Assembly: GCF_019703515.2 (NCBI RefSeq)
Contig: NC_059349.1
Coordinates: 28,641,744-28,705,743, forward strand
Origin: Myxocyprinus asiaticus
Taxonomy: Eukaryota > Chordata > Actinopteri > Cypriniformes > Catostomidae
Reading direction: 5' to 3'
DNA: 64,000 bases
This document shows, piece after piece, positions 12,521 through 22,515 of this stretch. The position numbers and the translations under genes are program-made. The notes beneath the pieces are model-generated. The model had not been told where the DNA came from. It saw only the letters and a list, made by a program, of their open reading frames with translations, and did not search any database. Position 1 is the stretch's first letter, and each line of letters opens with the position of its first letter.

Positions 12521-13060
12521 TCAGTGGTAATGTTTTTCCTGTTTGAACTGAGACAGACACCAAAGAATGGTCAGTATACGCTCGTTCGTGAGGTGCGCAC
12601 GCATGCTCACGGAGTCAAGCAAACTCCTAAAAAGAGATTTACTGGCTGGGGAAAAGTGTGCTTTTCGCTCAGTTGACATTAGACCAGATTTTCCATATGG
12701 CAAAGCAGCAAGTCTCTGTGTTCGCTTAGCAGTGCCTCTGATTGGCTAGTAATAACCAGTCGCTGAGGTACTTCAAAAAACGCACACTGTTCATTTTCAA
12801 CGGGGCGAGCACCGTATCGATACATTTCATGAACGTGCGGGGAGCCAGAGACAGACTGAAGTGAAGGACTTTAAATTGATACGCAGTTCCCTCGAACATG
12901 AATCTACATGAAGTACGCATCCTTCAGACCTGTTGATGCAAACCAGTCCTGAGGACGGATGTATGATAAGATCTGTTTCTAAGTTAACATTTTGAATGGG
13001 CACATCATGAGCGTGCGATTCTCATAACTAGAATGGGCTGAAGCCCGCCGTCCTTCTGCA
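12521..13060 (-). pseudogene. DIRS reverse transcriptase, broken
   Basis: The minus-strand frame 12920-12726 reads FEGTAYQFKVLHFSLSLAPR and then KYLSDWLLLANQ. This is the palm region of the DIRS reverse transcriptase, where the normal catalytic box is YLDD; here it is YLSD, so one catalytic aspartate is replaced. The 12703-12521 frame continues toward the RNase H. Several frameshifts separate these pieces. The enzyme would copy element RNA into circular DNA. Confidence 0.75.
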
Positions 13061-13432
13061 GAACGAGGAAATAATGGCTGTAAATCCCACTGTGTGTGTC
13101 GCAATGTGGGGCAGTCTCTATCGCATTTATTTATTTTTTATTAACTACACTGGCACATCCTGTGGTCTGACCACAAATTGCAAAGTGCCGGTGAAGTGAG
13201 ATGGCCAGTGTACAAACAAAATCGTATGACCGTACTCGATTGTTTTAAACACCCAGTTTGGTTTGTTCATTGTATGATATAATGCACTGCTCACCATTTG
13301 GAAGCGGTTGTGCATAATGTGTGGGCTTTGAAGTGGGTAAGCTATTTATTGAAAAAGTGTGAGCATCTTGTGCATGAGCAACTAGCGCTATACTCTCTTT
13401 TGCATTCTTTATTGCATGTGATTAAATGTGAG
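13061..13432 (-). other. DIRS pol remnant up to nested insertion
   Basis: Degenerate sequence between recognisable reverse transcriptase and the left LTR of the inserted element. It should derive from the upstream pol region of the DIRS element, but I cannot read domain motifs in it. Confidence 0.4.
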
Positions 13433-13767
13433 TGTGAGGAGGCAGGCGAGAAATGAGGATCTAAATGCAGCTTTTAATGAAAACCAAAGATAAACAAAGT
13501 ACTCAGAATAAAACGAAACAAAACACAGGAAACCAGGCACAGAATGTGACAACATGTGAAGACTGACAAAGAAATCAGGGGAAACAAGGGCTTAAATTCA
13601 AATGGGCAAACAAGGAAATGAGGAACACCTGGGGAAAACAATCAGGGGGGGACCAATCATGAAAAGAAACTACAAAAGGACTACAAAACTAACAGGAAAC
13701 AGGAACGGGGAACTAAACAAGAATTTCAAAATAAAAGTCTAAGCAAAAACACAGGGAATACGTGACA
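13433..13767 (-). repeat. 3' LTR of gag-only element
   Basis: On the minus strand it starts TGTCACGTATTCC and ends CCTCACA. It matches 15907-16243 along its whole length with scattered substitutions and a 2-base gap. It also provides the last codons and the stop of the Gag frame. Confidence 0.9.
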
Positions 13768-15889
13768 GAGCCCCCCTTTTTAAGGAGCAGATTCCAGACG
13801 CTCCAAAAATAAAACAAAAAACCAAATTATCCATGGGGTGTGGGGGAAAACAGGTAGTTCGGGGGGCACAAGGGGCAAGGGGAGCAGAGGAATAAGGCAA
13901 AGTCAAAGAGGCTTGGAACCAAGGTGGCGCCAGAGGGATGGAGAGCCAGGGCGATGCTGCAGGCTCGGAGGACCAAGTAGACCAGAGCAGATCAGGCAGA
14001 CGGCCAGGAGACCAGGGAGACCAGAGCAGATCAGGCAGATGGCCAGGAGACCAAAGACACCAGAGCAGATCAGGCGGACAGCCAGGTGACCAGGGAGACC
14101 AGAGCAGATCAGGCGGATGGCCAGGAGACCAAGGACACCAGAGCAGATCAGGCGATTGGCCAGGTGACCAGAGAGACCAGAGCAGATCAGGCGGACAGCC
14201 AGGAGACCAAGGAAATGACCTCAAGGTGGGGACTGGGTCAAGAGTCCTGGGAGGTGGCCGCAGGGCCGAGACAGGGTCAGGAGGCCTGGGAGGCGGCTGC
14301 AGGGCTGAGACAGGGTCAGGAGGCCTGGGAGGCGGCCACAGGACAGGGACAGGGTCAGGCGGCGGAGCCGTTGTAGGAGGAGTCTCTGGGGGAGCGGGCG
14401 GAATCGCAGGAAGAATAGTCCCTGGGGGAACGGGCGGAGCCGTAGGAAGAATAGTCTCTGGGGGAGAGGGCAGAGCTGCAGGAGGAATAGTCTCTGGGGG
14501 AGCGGGCGGAGCTGCAAGAGGAATAGTCTCTGGGGGAGCGGGCGGAGCCGCAGGAGGAATAGTCTCTGGGGGAGTGGGCGCAGCCGCAGGAAGAATAGTC
14601 TGTGGGGGAGAGGGGGGAGCAACAGGAGGGATAGTCTCTGGGGGAGCGGGCAGAGCCGCAGGAGGGATAGTCTCTGGGGGAGCGGGCAGAGCCGCAGGAG
14701 GAATAGTCTCTGGGGGAGCCGGCTGAGACGCAGGTGGAATAGTCTCTGGGGGAGGGGGCGGAGCTGCAGAAGGAATAGTCTCTGGGGGAGTGGGTGGAGC
14801 CGCTGGAGGAATAGGTTCTGGGGACAGAGCCGTGGCAAGCGGAGCCGTGGCAGTCTTGAAGGGCGAAGCCGTGGAAGGCAGAGCCATGGCAGGCTCGAAG
14901 GTTGAAGCCGTGGAAGGCGGAGCCGTGGCAAGCTTGAGACAATGAGTCCTGGAAGAATGGGAAACAACCTCCGTGGTTGCGAACATGGGAAGAGACTCGG
15001 GAACGACCTCCATGGTTGTGCTCATGGGATGAGACTTGGGAATGACCTCCGTGGTCGAGAACATGGGCAGAAACTGGGAAATGACCTCTGTGGTCGTAGG
15101 CATGAGCAGAGACTCGGGAACGACCTCTGTGGTCGTGAACATGGGCGGAGACTCAGGAACGACCTCTGTGGTCGTGGGCATGGGCGGAGACTCAGGAACG
15201 ACCTCTGTGGTCGTGGGAATGGGCGGAGACTCAGGAACGACCTCTGTGGTCGTGAACATGGGCAGAGACTCGAGAACGACCTCTGTGGTCGTGAGCATGG
15301 GCAGAGACTCGGGAACGACCTCCGTGGTTGTGTACACGGGAAGAGACTTGGAAACAGAAACTTTTCTTCTCCTTCTCCTACTCCGGATGGCCGAAGTTGA
15401 CAATGCTGGCTCTGGGACGGACGAGGCTGGCAACGCTGGCTCTGGGATGGACGAGGCTGGCAGATCATACAACTTGGAGACAGGGGCCGTGGAAGGCTTC
15501 GAGACAGCGGCCATGGAAGGCTTCGAGACAGTGGCCTTGGAAGGCTTCGAGACAGCGGCCGTGGAAGGCTTCGAGACAGCGGCCGTGGAAGGCTTCGAGA
15601 AGGGAGCCGAAGATGAAGGTTTTGGCCCGGGGTTCCCACCATAATCCACTGTATATTGGGAACCGTAAAGTTCCAGAGCCTTCTCCACATATTCCCCGAG
15701 CATCCAGTGAGGATCAGCCGGAGGCATCAGTTCCCTCAGTGCACTATTCAGACCAGCCCGGAAGAAAACCACCAGAGAGCGGTCTGGATAGTGCACTTCA
15801 TTTGCCAGCTCTAAAAACTCATGGACATGATCCTCAACTGGACGGTCCCCTTGTTGAAGGAGTAGAATTCTGACAGCCGCTAGATCCAT
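13739..15889 (-). CDS. Gag-like protein with proline-rich repeat arrays, 716 aa
   Basis: The frame is uninterrupted over 716 codons. Residues about 1-85 (MDLAAVRILLLQQGDRPVED... through VVFFRAGLN) resemble the capsid-like domain shared by fish gypsy Gag and the PEG10/RTL family. The remainder is low-complexity: SKPSTAAV-type units of 8 residues (about 90-135), TTTEVVPESLPM units of 12 residues (about 190-300), PPETIPPAAPPA units of 12 residues (about 360-520), and SPWSPGHPPDLLW units of 14 residues (about 560-640). No CCHC knuckle is visible. The start ATG is 17 nt after the 5' LTR. The end (KRGALSRIPCVFA) is encoded by the polypurine tract and the 3' LTR itself. A complete frame in an element of this age suggests selection on Gag or chance survival. 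Confidence 0.8.
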   Translation of the reverse strand: MDLAAVRILLLQQGDRPVEDHVHEFLELANEVHYPDRSLVVFFRAGLNSALRELMPPADPHWMLGEYVEKALELYGSQYTVDYGGNPGPKPSSSAPFSKPSTAAVSKPSTAAVSKPSKATVSKPSMAAVSKPSTAPVSKLYDLPASSIPEPALPASSVPEPALSTSAIRSRRRRRKVSVSKSLPVYTTTEVVPESLPMLTTTEVVLESLPMFTTTEVVPESPPIPTTTEVVPESPPMPTTTEVVPESPPMFTTTEVVPESLLMPTTTEVISQFLPMFSTTEVIPKSHPMSTTMEVVPESLPMFATTEVVSHSSRTHCLKLATAPPSTASTFEPAMALPSTASPFKTATAPLATALSPEPIPPAAPPTPPETIPSAAPPPPPETIPPASQPAPPETIPPAALPAPPETIPPAALPAPPETIPPVAPPSPPQTILPAAAPTPPETIPPAAPPAPPETIPLAAPPAPPETIPPAALPSPPETILPTAPPVPPGTILPAIPPAPPETPPTTAPPPDPVPVLWPPPRPPDPVSALQPPPRPPDPVSALRPPPRTLDPVPTLRSFPWSPGCPPDLLWSLWSPGQSPDLLWCPWSPGHPPDLLWSPWSPGCPPDLLWCLWSPGHLPDLLWSPWSPGRLPDLLWSTWSSEPAASPWLSIPLAPPWFQASLTLPYSSAPLAPCAPRTTCFPPHPMDNLVFCFIFGASGICSLKRGALSRIPCVFA
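13768..13782 (-). other. Polypurine tract of gag-only element
   Basis: On the minus strand AAAAAGGGGGGCTC directly precedes the 3' LTR start TGTCACG. This is the expected place and composition for the plus-strand primer. It is also translated as part of the Gag C-terminus. Confidence 0.75.
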
Positions 15890-15906
15890 TCCTTGTTCAG
15901 TCTTTC
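15890..15906 (-). other. Putative self-priming primer-binding site
   Basis: The 17 bases between LTR and ATG contain AAGACTGA (15904-15897), the exact complement of TCAGTCTT at the predicted RNA 5' end (16042-16035). There is no TGG start typical of tRNA primer sites. Confidence 0.5.
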
Positions 15907-16243
15907 TGTGAGGAAGCAGGTGAGGAATGAGGATCTAAATGCAGCTTTTAATGGAAACCAAAGATAAACAAAGTACTCAGAATAAAACGAAACAAAACAC
16001 GGGAAACCAGGCACAGAACATGACAACACATGTGAAGACTGACAGAGAAATCAGGGGAAACAAGGGCTTAAATACAAGTGGGCAAACAAGGAAATGAGGA
16101 ACACCTGGGGAAAACAATCAGGGGAAAACCAATAATGAAAAGAAACTACAAAAGGACTACAAAATTAACAGGAAACAGGAATGGGGAACTAAACAAGAAT
16201 TTCAAAATAAAAGTCTAAGCAAAAACACAGGGAATATGTGACA
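15907..16243 (-). repeat. 5' LTR of gag-only element
   Basis: On the minus strand it starts TGTCACATATTCC and ends CTTCCTCACA. A TATTTAAG box (16074-16067) precedes TCAGTCTT (16042-16035) by 32 nt, so the RNA should begin near TCAGTCTT. This octamer pairs perfectly with the bases after the LTR. Confidence 0.9.
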
Positions 16244-17652
16244 CTGAGACACAGAAACAACATATTGAACAACAACATTCCTTTCCAGACAAACAGCAGT
16301 GGGGAAGAGGGAAACAACTTTGTGTCAGGAGCGCTTTTGCTGCGTGGGGGGTTTTTCCCCTTGGTGTGGGGCTTGCCGGTTGAGATGAAGTACTGCTCCG
16401 TTTTGGAATAAAATATCTCATAGCCTGAGAGTCGTGATGTAGCGCTCAGCAAATCTGTCTACAGAGTCACTGAAAAGGCTGGCTGGAGACACCGGAACAT
16501 CAAATAGAGCTGCTTTTTCCATGTCATGCATTTCCATGAGGGTCAGCCAAATGTGATGATCCAAAACCACAAGGTTTCTCATTGACTTGCCAATGGCCTG
16601 TGCAGTGACTTTCGTGGCTCGCAGCACTATGTCCGTAATGGTGCGGAGCTCTTTGAACGTCTCTAGATCATAGCCTTGCTCGTCCATTTGCTTAAGGAGC
16701 TTAGCTTGGAAAACTGGGAGCATCACTATCGTGTGGAGTGCAGAAAGAGCTTGGCCTGCCGCTGAGTATGCTTTTCCAGCCAGTGCGGACATCAGTCGAC
16801 ATTGCTTGGAAGGATAAATGGGGCGTGATTTCCACGGCCTGGTACTCGCCGGGCAGAGATGTGCCACTACCGCCTCTTCCACAGGGCGTAGTTGGGCATA
16901 ACCTTTGTCTTCCCTGTGGTCCACTTTAGAGAGGAGAGTGGAATCGCTGTGCAAGTGAGCTGAATAGGGCGCGCACCAGGATTTTGTCAGTTCGTTATGA
17001 ACTTCCGGGAAGAACTGGGCAGATCTGTGGAATGCGGTCACTTGATGGCATCCGGACTGCAAGAACCACTCATCAAGGTTTTTTTCAAATTTTTCAGGTT
17101 CCTCTGGAAGAGACCACTCGAGACCGAGCTCTTCGACTGCCCTTGAAAGGATGCGAAGCATCTCCTTGTCAGTGGCGCATGCACGCTCCTCGCCCTCGCT
17201 GGGAGAAGAGGCGGCAACATTCTCCATTGACCACTCGCCAGATGCAGTGAGAGACATAACATCATCCCCAGCATCAGAACCGCTGAACGTGATGAGGTTG
17301 TGTGCTCCTGCAGAGGGCCGAATCTTGTCATTCACATACTGTATCGGCATAGATGCAGTATATGGAGATTGAAGGGCTTGCAGGTCGTGTGCTGGCACGC
17401 GGTCCACCTCAAGTTCATCCTTCTCGACCTCGCGGCCCCAACGCATCTCCTCGTGTGATCCCTCGGGAGTCACAGAAGAGGCGGGTGGGAGGCTGAATCA
17501 TCCCTCAGAATGAGAGCGATTTGCGAGCGAAGCGTCTTGAGACTCATGCCATCACAGTCTGACTCTATGAGAGCTGTCTCTGCGTGGGCTTGGGCCAGAG
17601 AGTGAATGTAGCTCTCAAAAGTTTTGAAACACTTGACTGAAATGTTTCTCAT
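16244..17652 (-). pseudogene. DIRS ORF1 (gag-like), 5'- and 3'-interrupted
   Basis: The main frame 17473-16418 gives 351 codons. Motifs such as LFDVPVSPASLFSDSVDRFAERY and KPIYPSKQ-like stretches match ORF1 of fish DIRS elements. A separate frame (17652-17470) holds the upstream part (YIHSLAQAHAETALIESDCDGM), but its first dozen codons lie in the Tc1 MITE, so the original start is lost. Downstream the frame shifts at about 16418 and then ends at the inserted LTR element. The protein is presumed to be the structural protein of DIRS; its biochemical role is not well defined. Confidence 0.7.
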
Positions 17653-18148
17653 GATCTTAAAAATCTTTTAATCTGAAGGCGTATGCTTAAATGTTTGAAA
17701 TTAGTTTTGCAGACATAAATATAATTGTGCCACCATATTAATTTATTTAATTAAAAAACTAAAATTTAATAAAAATAAAAAAAAAACATTTTTGAAATTG
17801 ATGACTTGGACCAAATAATAAAGAAAAGCAGCCAATATGTGCTCAACATAGATGGGAACTCCTTCAATACTGTTTAAAAAGCATCTCAGGGTGATACCTC
17901 AAGAAGTTGGTTGAGAAAGTGTCAAGAGTACATGTCTGCAAATTCTAAGCAAAGGGTGACTACTTTGAAGATGCTAAAATATAACACAATTTTGATTTAT
18001 TTTGGATTTTGTTTAGTCACAACATAATTCCCATAGTTCCATTATGTTATTCCATAGTTTTGATGACTTTACTATTATTTTAAAATGTGAAGAAAAAACA
18101 TTATAATAAAGAATGAGTAAGTGTTTCAAAACTTTTGACCGGTAGTGT
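17616..18148. mobile_element. Tc1-type non-autonomous element (MITE)
   Basis: The right end reads aaaacttttgaccggtagtgta. The left end has the inverted counterpart from aaaagttttgaaacactt onward but lacks the outermost ~13 bases. The interior ('gatgacttggaccaaataat', 'gggtgactactttgaagatg') is a sequence I know as a very common cyprinid Tc1-derived repeat. It encodes no transposase. It sits in the 5' part of the DIRS ORF1, and the missing left tip suggests a small deletion at that junction. Confidence 0.75.
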
Positions 18149-18180
18149 ATATATATATATATAGTATATACACACACAAT
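18149..18180. repeat. (TA)n and (CA)n run beside the Tc1 end
   Basis: Short 'tatatatata' and 'cacacaca' tracts directly after the Tc1 terminus, perhaps expanded from its TA target. Confidence 0.7.
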
Positions 18181-18600
18181 ATCATAACAGCTTATAAGGA
18201 TACAAAACTCCTGCCGAAGCACTGCAGGGTATCAGGATGCTGAAGCGGCGAGGTGGAGTAAATGTTCACCAGAACACTGCAGGGGAGCGGAGAGTCTTCT
18301 CGATGCCGTGACGATCCCGCCCACTGACTCGTGTATGTAAACGGCGAAGTAGTAGAAGGCTTCTAGACAAGAGATGAATCGCTGTCTAGAAGGAAGTAAA
18401 TTCTGAGGAATGGTGTTTGCATGCCCGCTTTTATGCCGGACAGCTTTGCACCTAAAAGGGTGGGGCTTAAACACCATATACAATTTTAGCATTGGCATTA
18501 TTGTTGAAAGGTTTCAACTGGGTCATATAGAAGGACACTCCCCATAGCGTCAGCTACCTGATGCAATGTCAAGTGTACTGAGTCGTAAGGGAACTAAGTT
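18181..18600 (-). other. 5' terminal region of the first DIRS element
   Basis: Minus-strand sequence from 'gttcccttacgactcagtac' through 'cataaaagcgggcatgc' and 'ttcatctcttgtctagaag' matches in style the 5' ends of fish DIRS elements. The 'cataaaagcggg' box is a candidate TATA element for its transcription. Confidence 0.55.
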
Positions 18601-18942
18601 TATTAGTTGCCTCCCTATTTCACCGATAAATAAAACCAACATAATACACACCACTGTAATTGTCCTTTATATGCCTTACGAAAAGAGAATCACAATTACA
18701 TGGATGCATTGCAAGAGTGGAGGCCTGCATCAATGCACGTTTTCTTTGGCTAAGAGACAGATCTTTGTGTGAGCTGAGGGAATATTTAGAGAGCTTGATG
18801 TGCGTCTAGACATGGCCAAAGCTCTACTGATTAGCCTACAGCTCACCTTGCCTGCGGCCTGACAAATAAACGTCACCCTTATTATTCTGACAAATGTCCT
18901 TTGTCATCTCTCTGACACTCACTCCTTCTGCAGGCAAGGCAC

Positions 18943-20268
18943 TAGTGATGGGAAGTCAGATTCTTTTCCACGACCCGGTTCTTTCGGCCGGTTCGTTTCA
19001 ATGAACCAGTTCAAAAAAGTTCATTTACATCATCATGTAATGACGTCACTATACATAATGCTAAGACGCCGGCGTCATAGATACATGCACAAGCACATTC
19101 AATAAAGCCATATGTAAGCGCATATTGCTGATTAATACATTTTATTTAATTAAGTTATAATAATAAGGGTGTTTATTGTCATCAGTGATCTTATAACACA
19201 TCCTACAGTAAAGTTTTGCACCTAAAGCACCCAATACTGACACTGATATACAAACGCGGATGTGCTACACATTTAAAGTATATAAATTGATTAAACTAGT
19301 CTTAATCAACTCTTTTTTACAGAAACCATGATCCAGCTCATCACAACTTCAGATATAATCTGCATGCACATTACTCAAAAGTAAAATTAATTTACATCTC
19401 TCGACCTAAATGTTTTGCCCCCTCATTCAAGTCCTTAGTTCACTCATGCTCATCACCTGCTCACTGATCAGCAGTTCTCAGTATTTTGTCCAAAATAGGC
19501 GATTCTCAGTTCAGTGTACTGTTGACTCGTGAACTGCTGTGATCGATTCAATGTACTGTTGACGTGAGAGCTGCTGTCCTCGGATCAGTGTACCGTTGAC
19601 TCGAGAACTGCTGTGAACGACTCAATGTACTGTTGACTCGAGAGCTGCTGTCCTGTTCCCGGATCAGTGAGTGTACTGTTGACTTGAGAACTGTTGCGAC
19701 AGGATCATCATCATACTTTGATAAAATGGCAATATAAGCAAGACATAAACATATTTCCAGTATGTTTTATTTGTTATACTTTCTGCTGTTCAGCAAAATA
19801 CACCAGTAACATAAATTTCACCCCTTATTCACACGCATGATCAATTTCAGCAGCTCATTAGTTCTCAGTATGTCGGACACCTCTGAAAGAGATGATTCTC
19901 AGTTCAGTGGACTGTTGACTCAAGAACTGTTACAAGCGACTCATTGTTCTGTTGACTCGAGAACTGTTGCAACCCGAGAGTTCAGTCCGATTTGCTAACT
20001 AGTTGGAGCGGTCTGTTGCAAAGAAGAGTTGGCAAAAGCAGATATCACCAGTTCTAGGTTCATATTATTCCCGGTTATCAGCTTTTTTCAATTCAGAGTG
20101 TCACGCACATCTGAGAGACAGGTTAAGATAGAGTAACTTGTGGATCAGTGTTGACTCAAGACACGAACTGTTTCAAATGATTCAGTCCGTTTTGATGAAC
20201 TGGTTCAACTCGTTCACTAAAAAGAACCGGTTCAAAGTAACAATTTGTTCATGGACTGGACATCACTA
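18943..20268. mobile_element. hAT-like non-autonomous element, copy 1
   Basis: The ends TAGTGATG and CATCACTA are inverted repeats. They are flanked by a perfect 8-bp duplication, caaggcac (18935-18942 and 20269-20276), the size typical of hAT elements. Subterminal 'ggttctttcggccggttc' and 'aaagaaccggttcaaa' also invert. No transposase frame is present. The element is 1326 bp and shares its interior with a second copy at 21370-22491. Confidence 0.85.
19514..19700. repeat. Minisatellite inside hAT-like copy 1
   Basis: About five imperfect head-to-tail units of roughly 40 bp built on 'gtactgttgactcgagaact' followed by 'gctgt'. Related units recur at 19910-19970 and in copy 2 (21915-22010, 22374-22400). 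Confidence 0.75.
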
Positions 20269-20276
20269 CAAGGCAC

Positions 20277-21369
20277 GATAGATAGCATTTGAAAACACAA
20301 CACTACATGTCACTCAGTGTTTGGCTGGCAGTGACAGGATGGATTGACTCATATGCTGTATAAATTAATCAGTCTGGTATGCAAATGGTGGAGAATCTCT
20401 TGTGGTCATGTCAAGTTTCTGGTGGAATTCTTTTATGGAATTCTCTGGGATTCATCTTGTGCTACAGTAACAGGATAAATGGCTGTCTCAGATGTTTTAT
20501 GTCTGGTCCAGTTATGTCAAAGGAAGAAACTCAGGGCCAGGGGAATTCACTAAGGATTAATTGTGCCTGTCGATTGCATATTGTTTATTTTCGCATGTGA
20601 GTCTCTCCTGTACTGACGGATCCCCCAGCGTGAATTCTTTAATGCATCCTGTAAAATCTTACCTTACACTTCATGGCAAATGCACTGGAGGACAGATTGT
20701 ACCATAGCAGGTGCACTGAAAGTCATATTATATATTACCAAACATATAATGTGATTTTTAGATGTTTAAAATGATTGATTATGATAGATAAATGCGCTTG
20801 CTTGCTATGCGTGCCACCATATTACATGCCATGCAGCATGGGACTCTGAGTTTGTCATAGAAGCATAGAAGGTTCCCAAAACCTAGACCTTCCACTTTCC
20901 CAGCACTGGAAGAGGTTAGAATGAGTGAATGGGAGAAGGCTCGTGTGGACTGACTAGTATGTATATTCTTTGTTTGAAACATGGCCGCATCGCTGCATCA
21001 AACGGTAATAGCTTTAAACTTTTATTTAGTGATTGTTTGAATGTTTGTAACATAAATATAAAGATATAGTGATGTTGAAAAGACTATTTGAGCAGCTGGT
21101 TCATTATGACAACTGCTTCTGTCCCTCTTCTGCTGGTAAACAGCAGCATGAATGCAGATCACACCAGTTTGAGCCCAGCATAGTGTGATCATACCAATTT
21201 GATCGTACGTGCGCAAGGGTTAAATGTAAAATAATCCAACTTTTTTTTTATTTTAAAAGTGTCATGTTCTGTAAAAAAATTTGTTTTTTAATTTCAATTT
21301 TTATTACTTAATTCTGGGATTCTGTCAGTGATTTTGGCATTGCGGAACTCATATGGCCCTAGACCAGCT
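20277..21369. other. Non-coding spacer
   Basis: About 1.1 kb between the two hAT-like copies. I see nothing assignable in it. Confidence 0.5.
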
Positions 21370-22491
21370 TATTGATGGGAAGTCTAATTCTTTTCCACGA
21401 GCTGGTTCTTTCGGACGGTTCAGACGTCACTGTGCATAATGATAATACCCCAGCATCGTGGAATACATGCTCAAACACATTCAATAAAGCCATATGTATG
21501 CACATATTGCTGATTATTACATTTTATTTAATTAAGTTATAATAGTAAGAGTGTTTATTGTCATCAGTGTTTCATTCAGTGATCTTACATCCTGGATACG
21601 TGTCCTACATGAAAGTTTTGCACCTAAAGCACCCAATACTGATATTGATATACAAAAGCGGATGTTCTATGTGTCTAAAGGATATAAACTGAATAAACTA
21701 GTCTTAATTAACTCACCCTTTTTACAGAAACCATGATCCAGCTCATAACAATTTCAAATATAATCTGCATGCACAATACTCAATATCTCTCGACTGAAAC
21801 ATTCAAGTCATCTTCGCCCCCTCATTCAAGTCCTCGGTTCGCGCATGATCATCAGCAGCTCACTCATCAGTTCTCAGTATTTCGAACCGAAAGAGGCAAT
21901 TCTCAGTTCAGTGTACTGTTCCTCATGAACTGCTGTGATCGACTCAGCGTACTGTTTACTCGAGAGCTGCTTTTCCCGGATCAGTGTACTGGTGACTTCA
22001 GAACGGTTGCGACTGAATCATCATCATACGTTGATAAAACAGTAGTAAAAGTCATAAAACTGTTTCCAGTATGTTTTATTTGTTATACTTTCTGCTGTTC
22101 AGCAAAATACATCAGAAATATAAATTTCGCCCCCCTTAATTACACAGCACATGCATGCTCAGTATCAGCAGCTCATCAGTTCTCAGTATGTCAGACGGCA
22201 GGCTTATCTTACCGTTGGTTGGCATCTGATCCATTCACGATCTTTCTGGAGTCTGACCAATGAAAAAGTTCCTGAGGGTTTAGTCATGACTGCGGGGTGT
22301 GGTTTGCGCTCAAGTGGTTTGGGAAATAAAATCATGCATGTTGGACACCTCCGAAAGGGACAATTCTCAGTTCAGTGTACTGTTCACTCGAGAACTGCTG
22401 CGAGTGACTCATTGTTATGGTAATGCATCTGTTGTGACCGGAGGATTCAGTCCGATTTGTGAACGATTCTTTCACGAACTGGACATCACTA
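21370..22491. mobile_element. hAT-like non-autonomous element, copy 2
   Basis: It starts tattgatggg (one change from the TAGTGATGGG of copy 1) and ends ggacatcacta. Long interior stretches match copy 1 ('cattcaataaagccatatgta', 'cagaaaccatgatccagctc', 'tatgttttatttgttatact'). I could not find a convincing 8-bp duplication around it, so a flank may have changed. The frame of 176 codons within it is repeat-derived, not a gene. Confidence 0.75.
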
Positions 22492-22515
22492 CAGATTAAA
22501 CCAGCTAAGACAATG

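Larger units (their letters stand above)
13433..16243 (-). mobile_element. Gag-only, non-autonomous Ty3/gypsy-type LTR retrotransposon
   Basis: The element has two matching LTRs (13433-13767 and 15907-16243), one long minus-strand frame between them, a polypurine tract next to the 3' LTR and a candidate self-priming site next to the 5' LTR. There is no protease, reverse transcriptase, RNase H or integrase, so it would need enzymes from a partner. By eye the LTRs differ at roughly 5% of positions, so it is not recent but is younger than the DIRS host. Flanks gtgag (13428-13432) and ctgag (16244-16248) look like a 5-bp target duplication with one change. Confidence 0.85.
10970..18600 (-). mobile_element. 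DIRS-type YR retrotransposon, decayed, with two insertions
   Basis: On the minus strand the order is 5' end (18600-18181), gag-like ORF1 (17610 to about 16244), reverse transcriptase, RNase H, and tyrosine recombinase (11842-11329), the order of DIRS elements. Two later insertions interrupt it: a Tc1-type MITE (17616-18148) and a gag-only LTR retrotransposon (13433-16243). At the left end 'gcaatgtc...gtctcagggaac' (about 10973-11008) resembles 'gcaatgtc...gtcgtaagggaac' at the right end (about 18565-18599), as expected of DIRS terminal and internal complementary repeats. All frames are broken, so it cannot move by itself. The outer limits are approximate. Confidence 0.75.

Noticed and set aside
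12473..12749. Plus-strand frames of about 60 codons over the DIRS pol region
   Set aside because: They oppose the minus-strand reverse transcriptase and RNase H, which have recognisable motifs.
13838..15873. Several long plus-strand and alternative minus-strand frames (up to 262 codons) over the gag-only element
   Set aside because: They are shadows of the in-frame tandem repeats of the 716-codon Gag; all periods are multiples of three, so several frames stay open. They have no start context and low-complexity composition.
21733..22263. 176-codon frame in hAT-like copy 2
   Set aside because: Lies wholly in repeat sequence shared with copy 1, where the frame is not kept.
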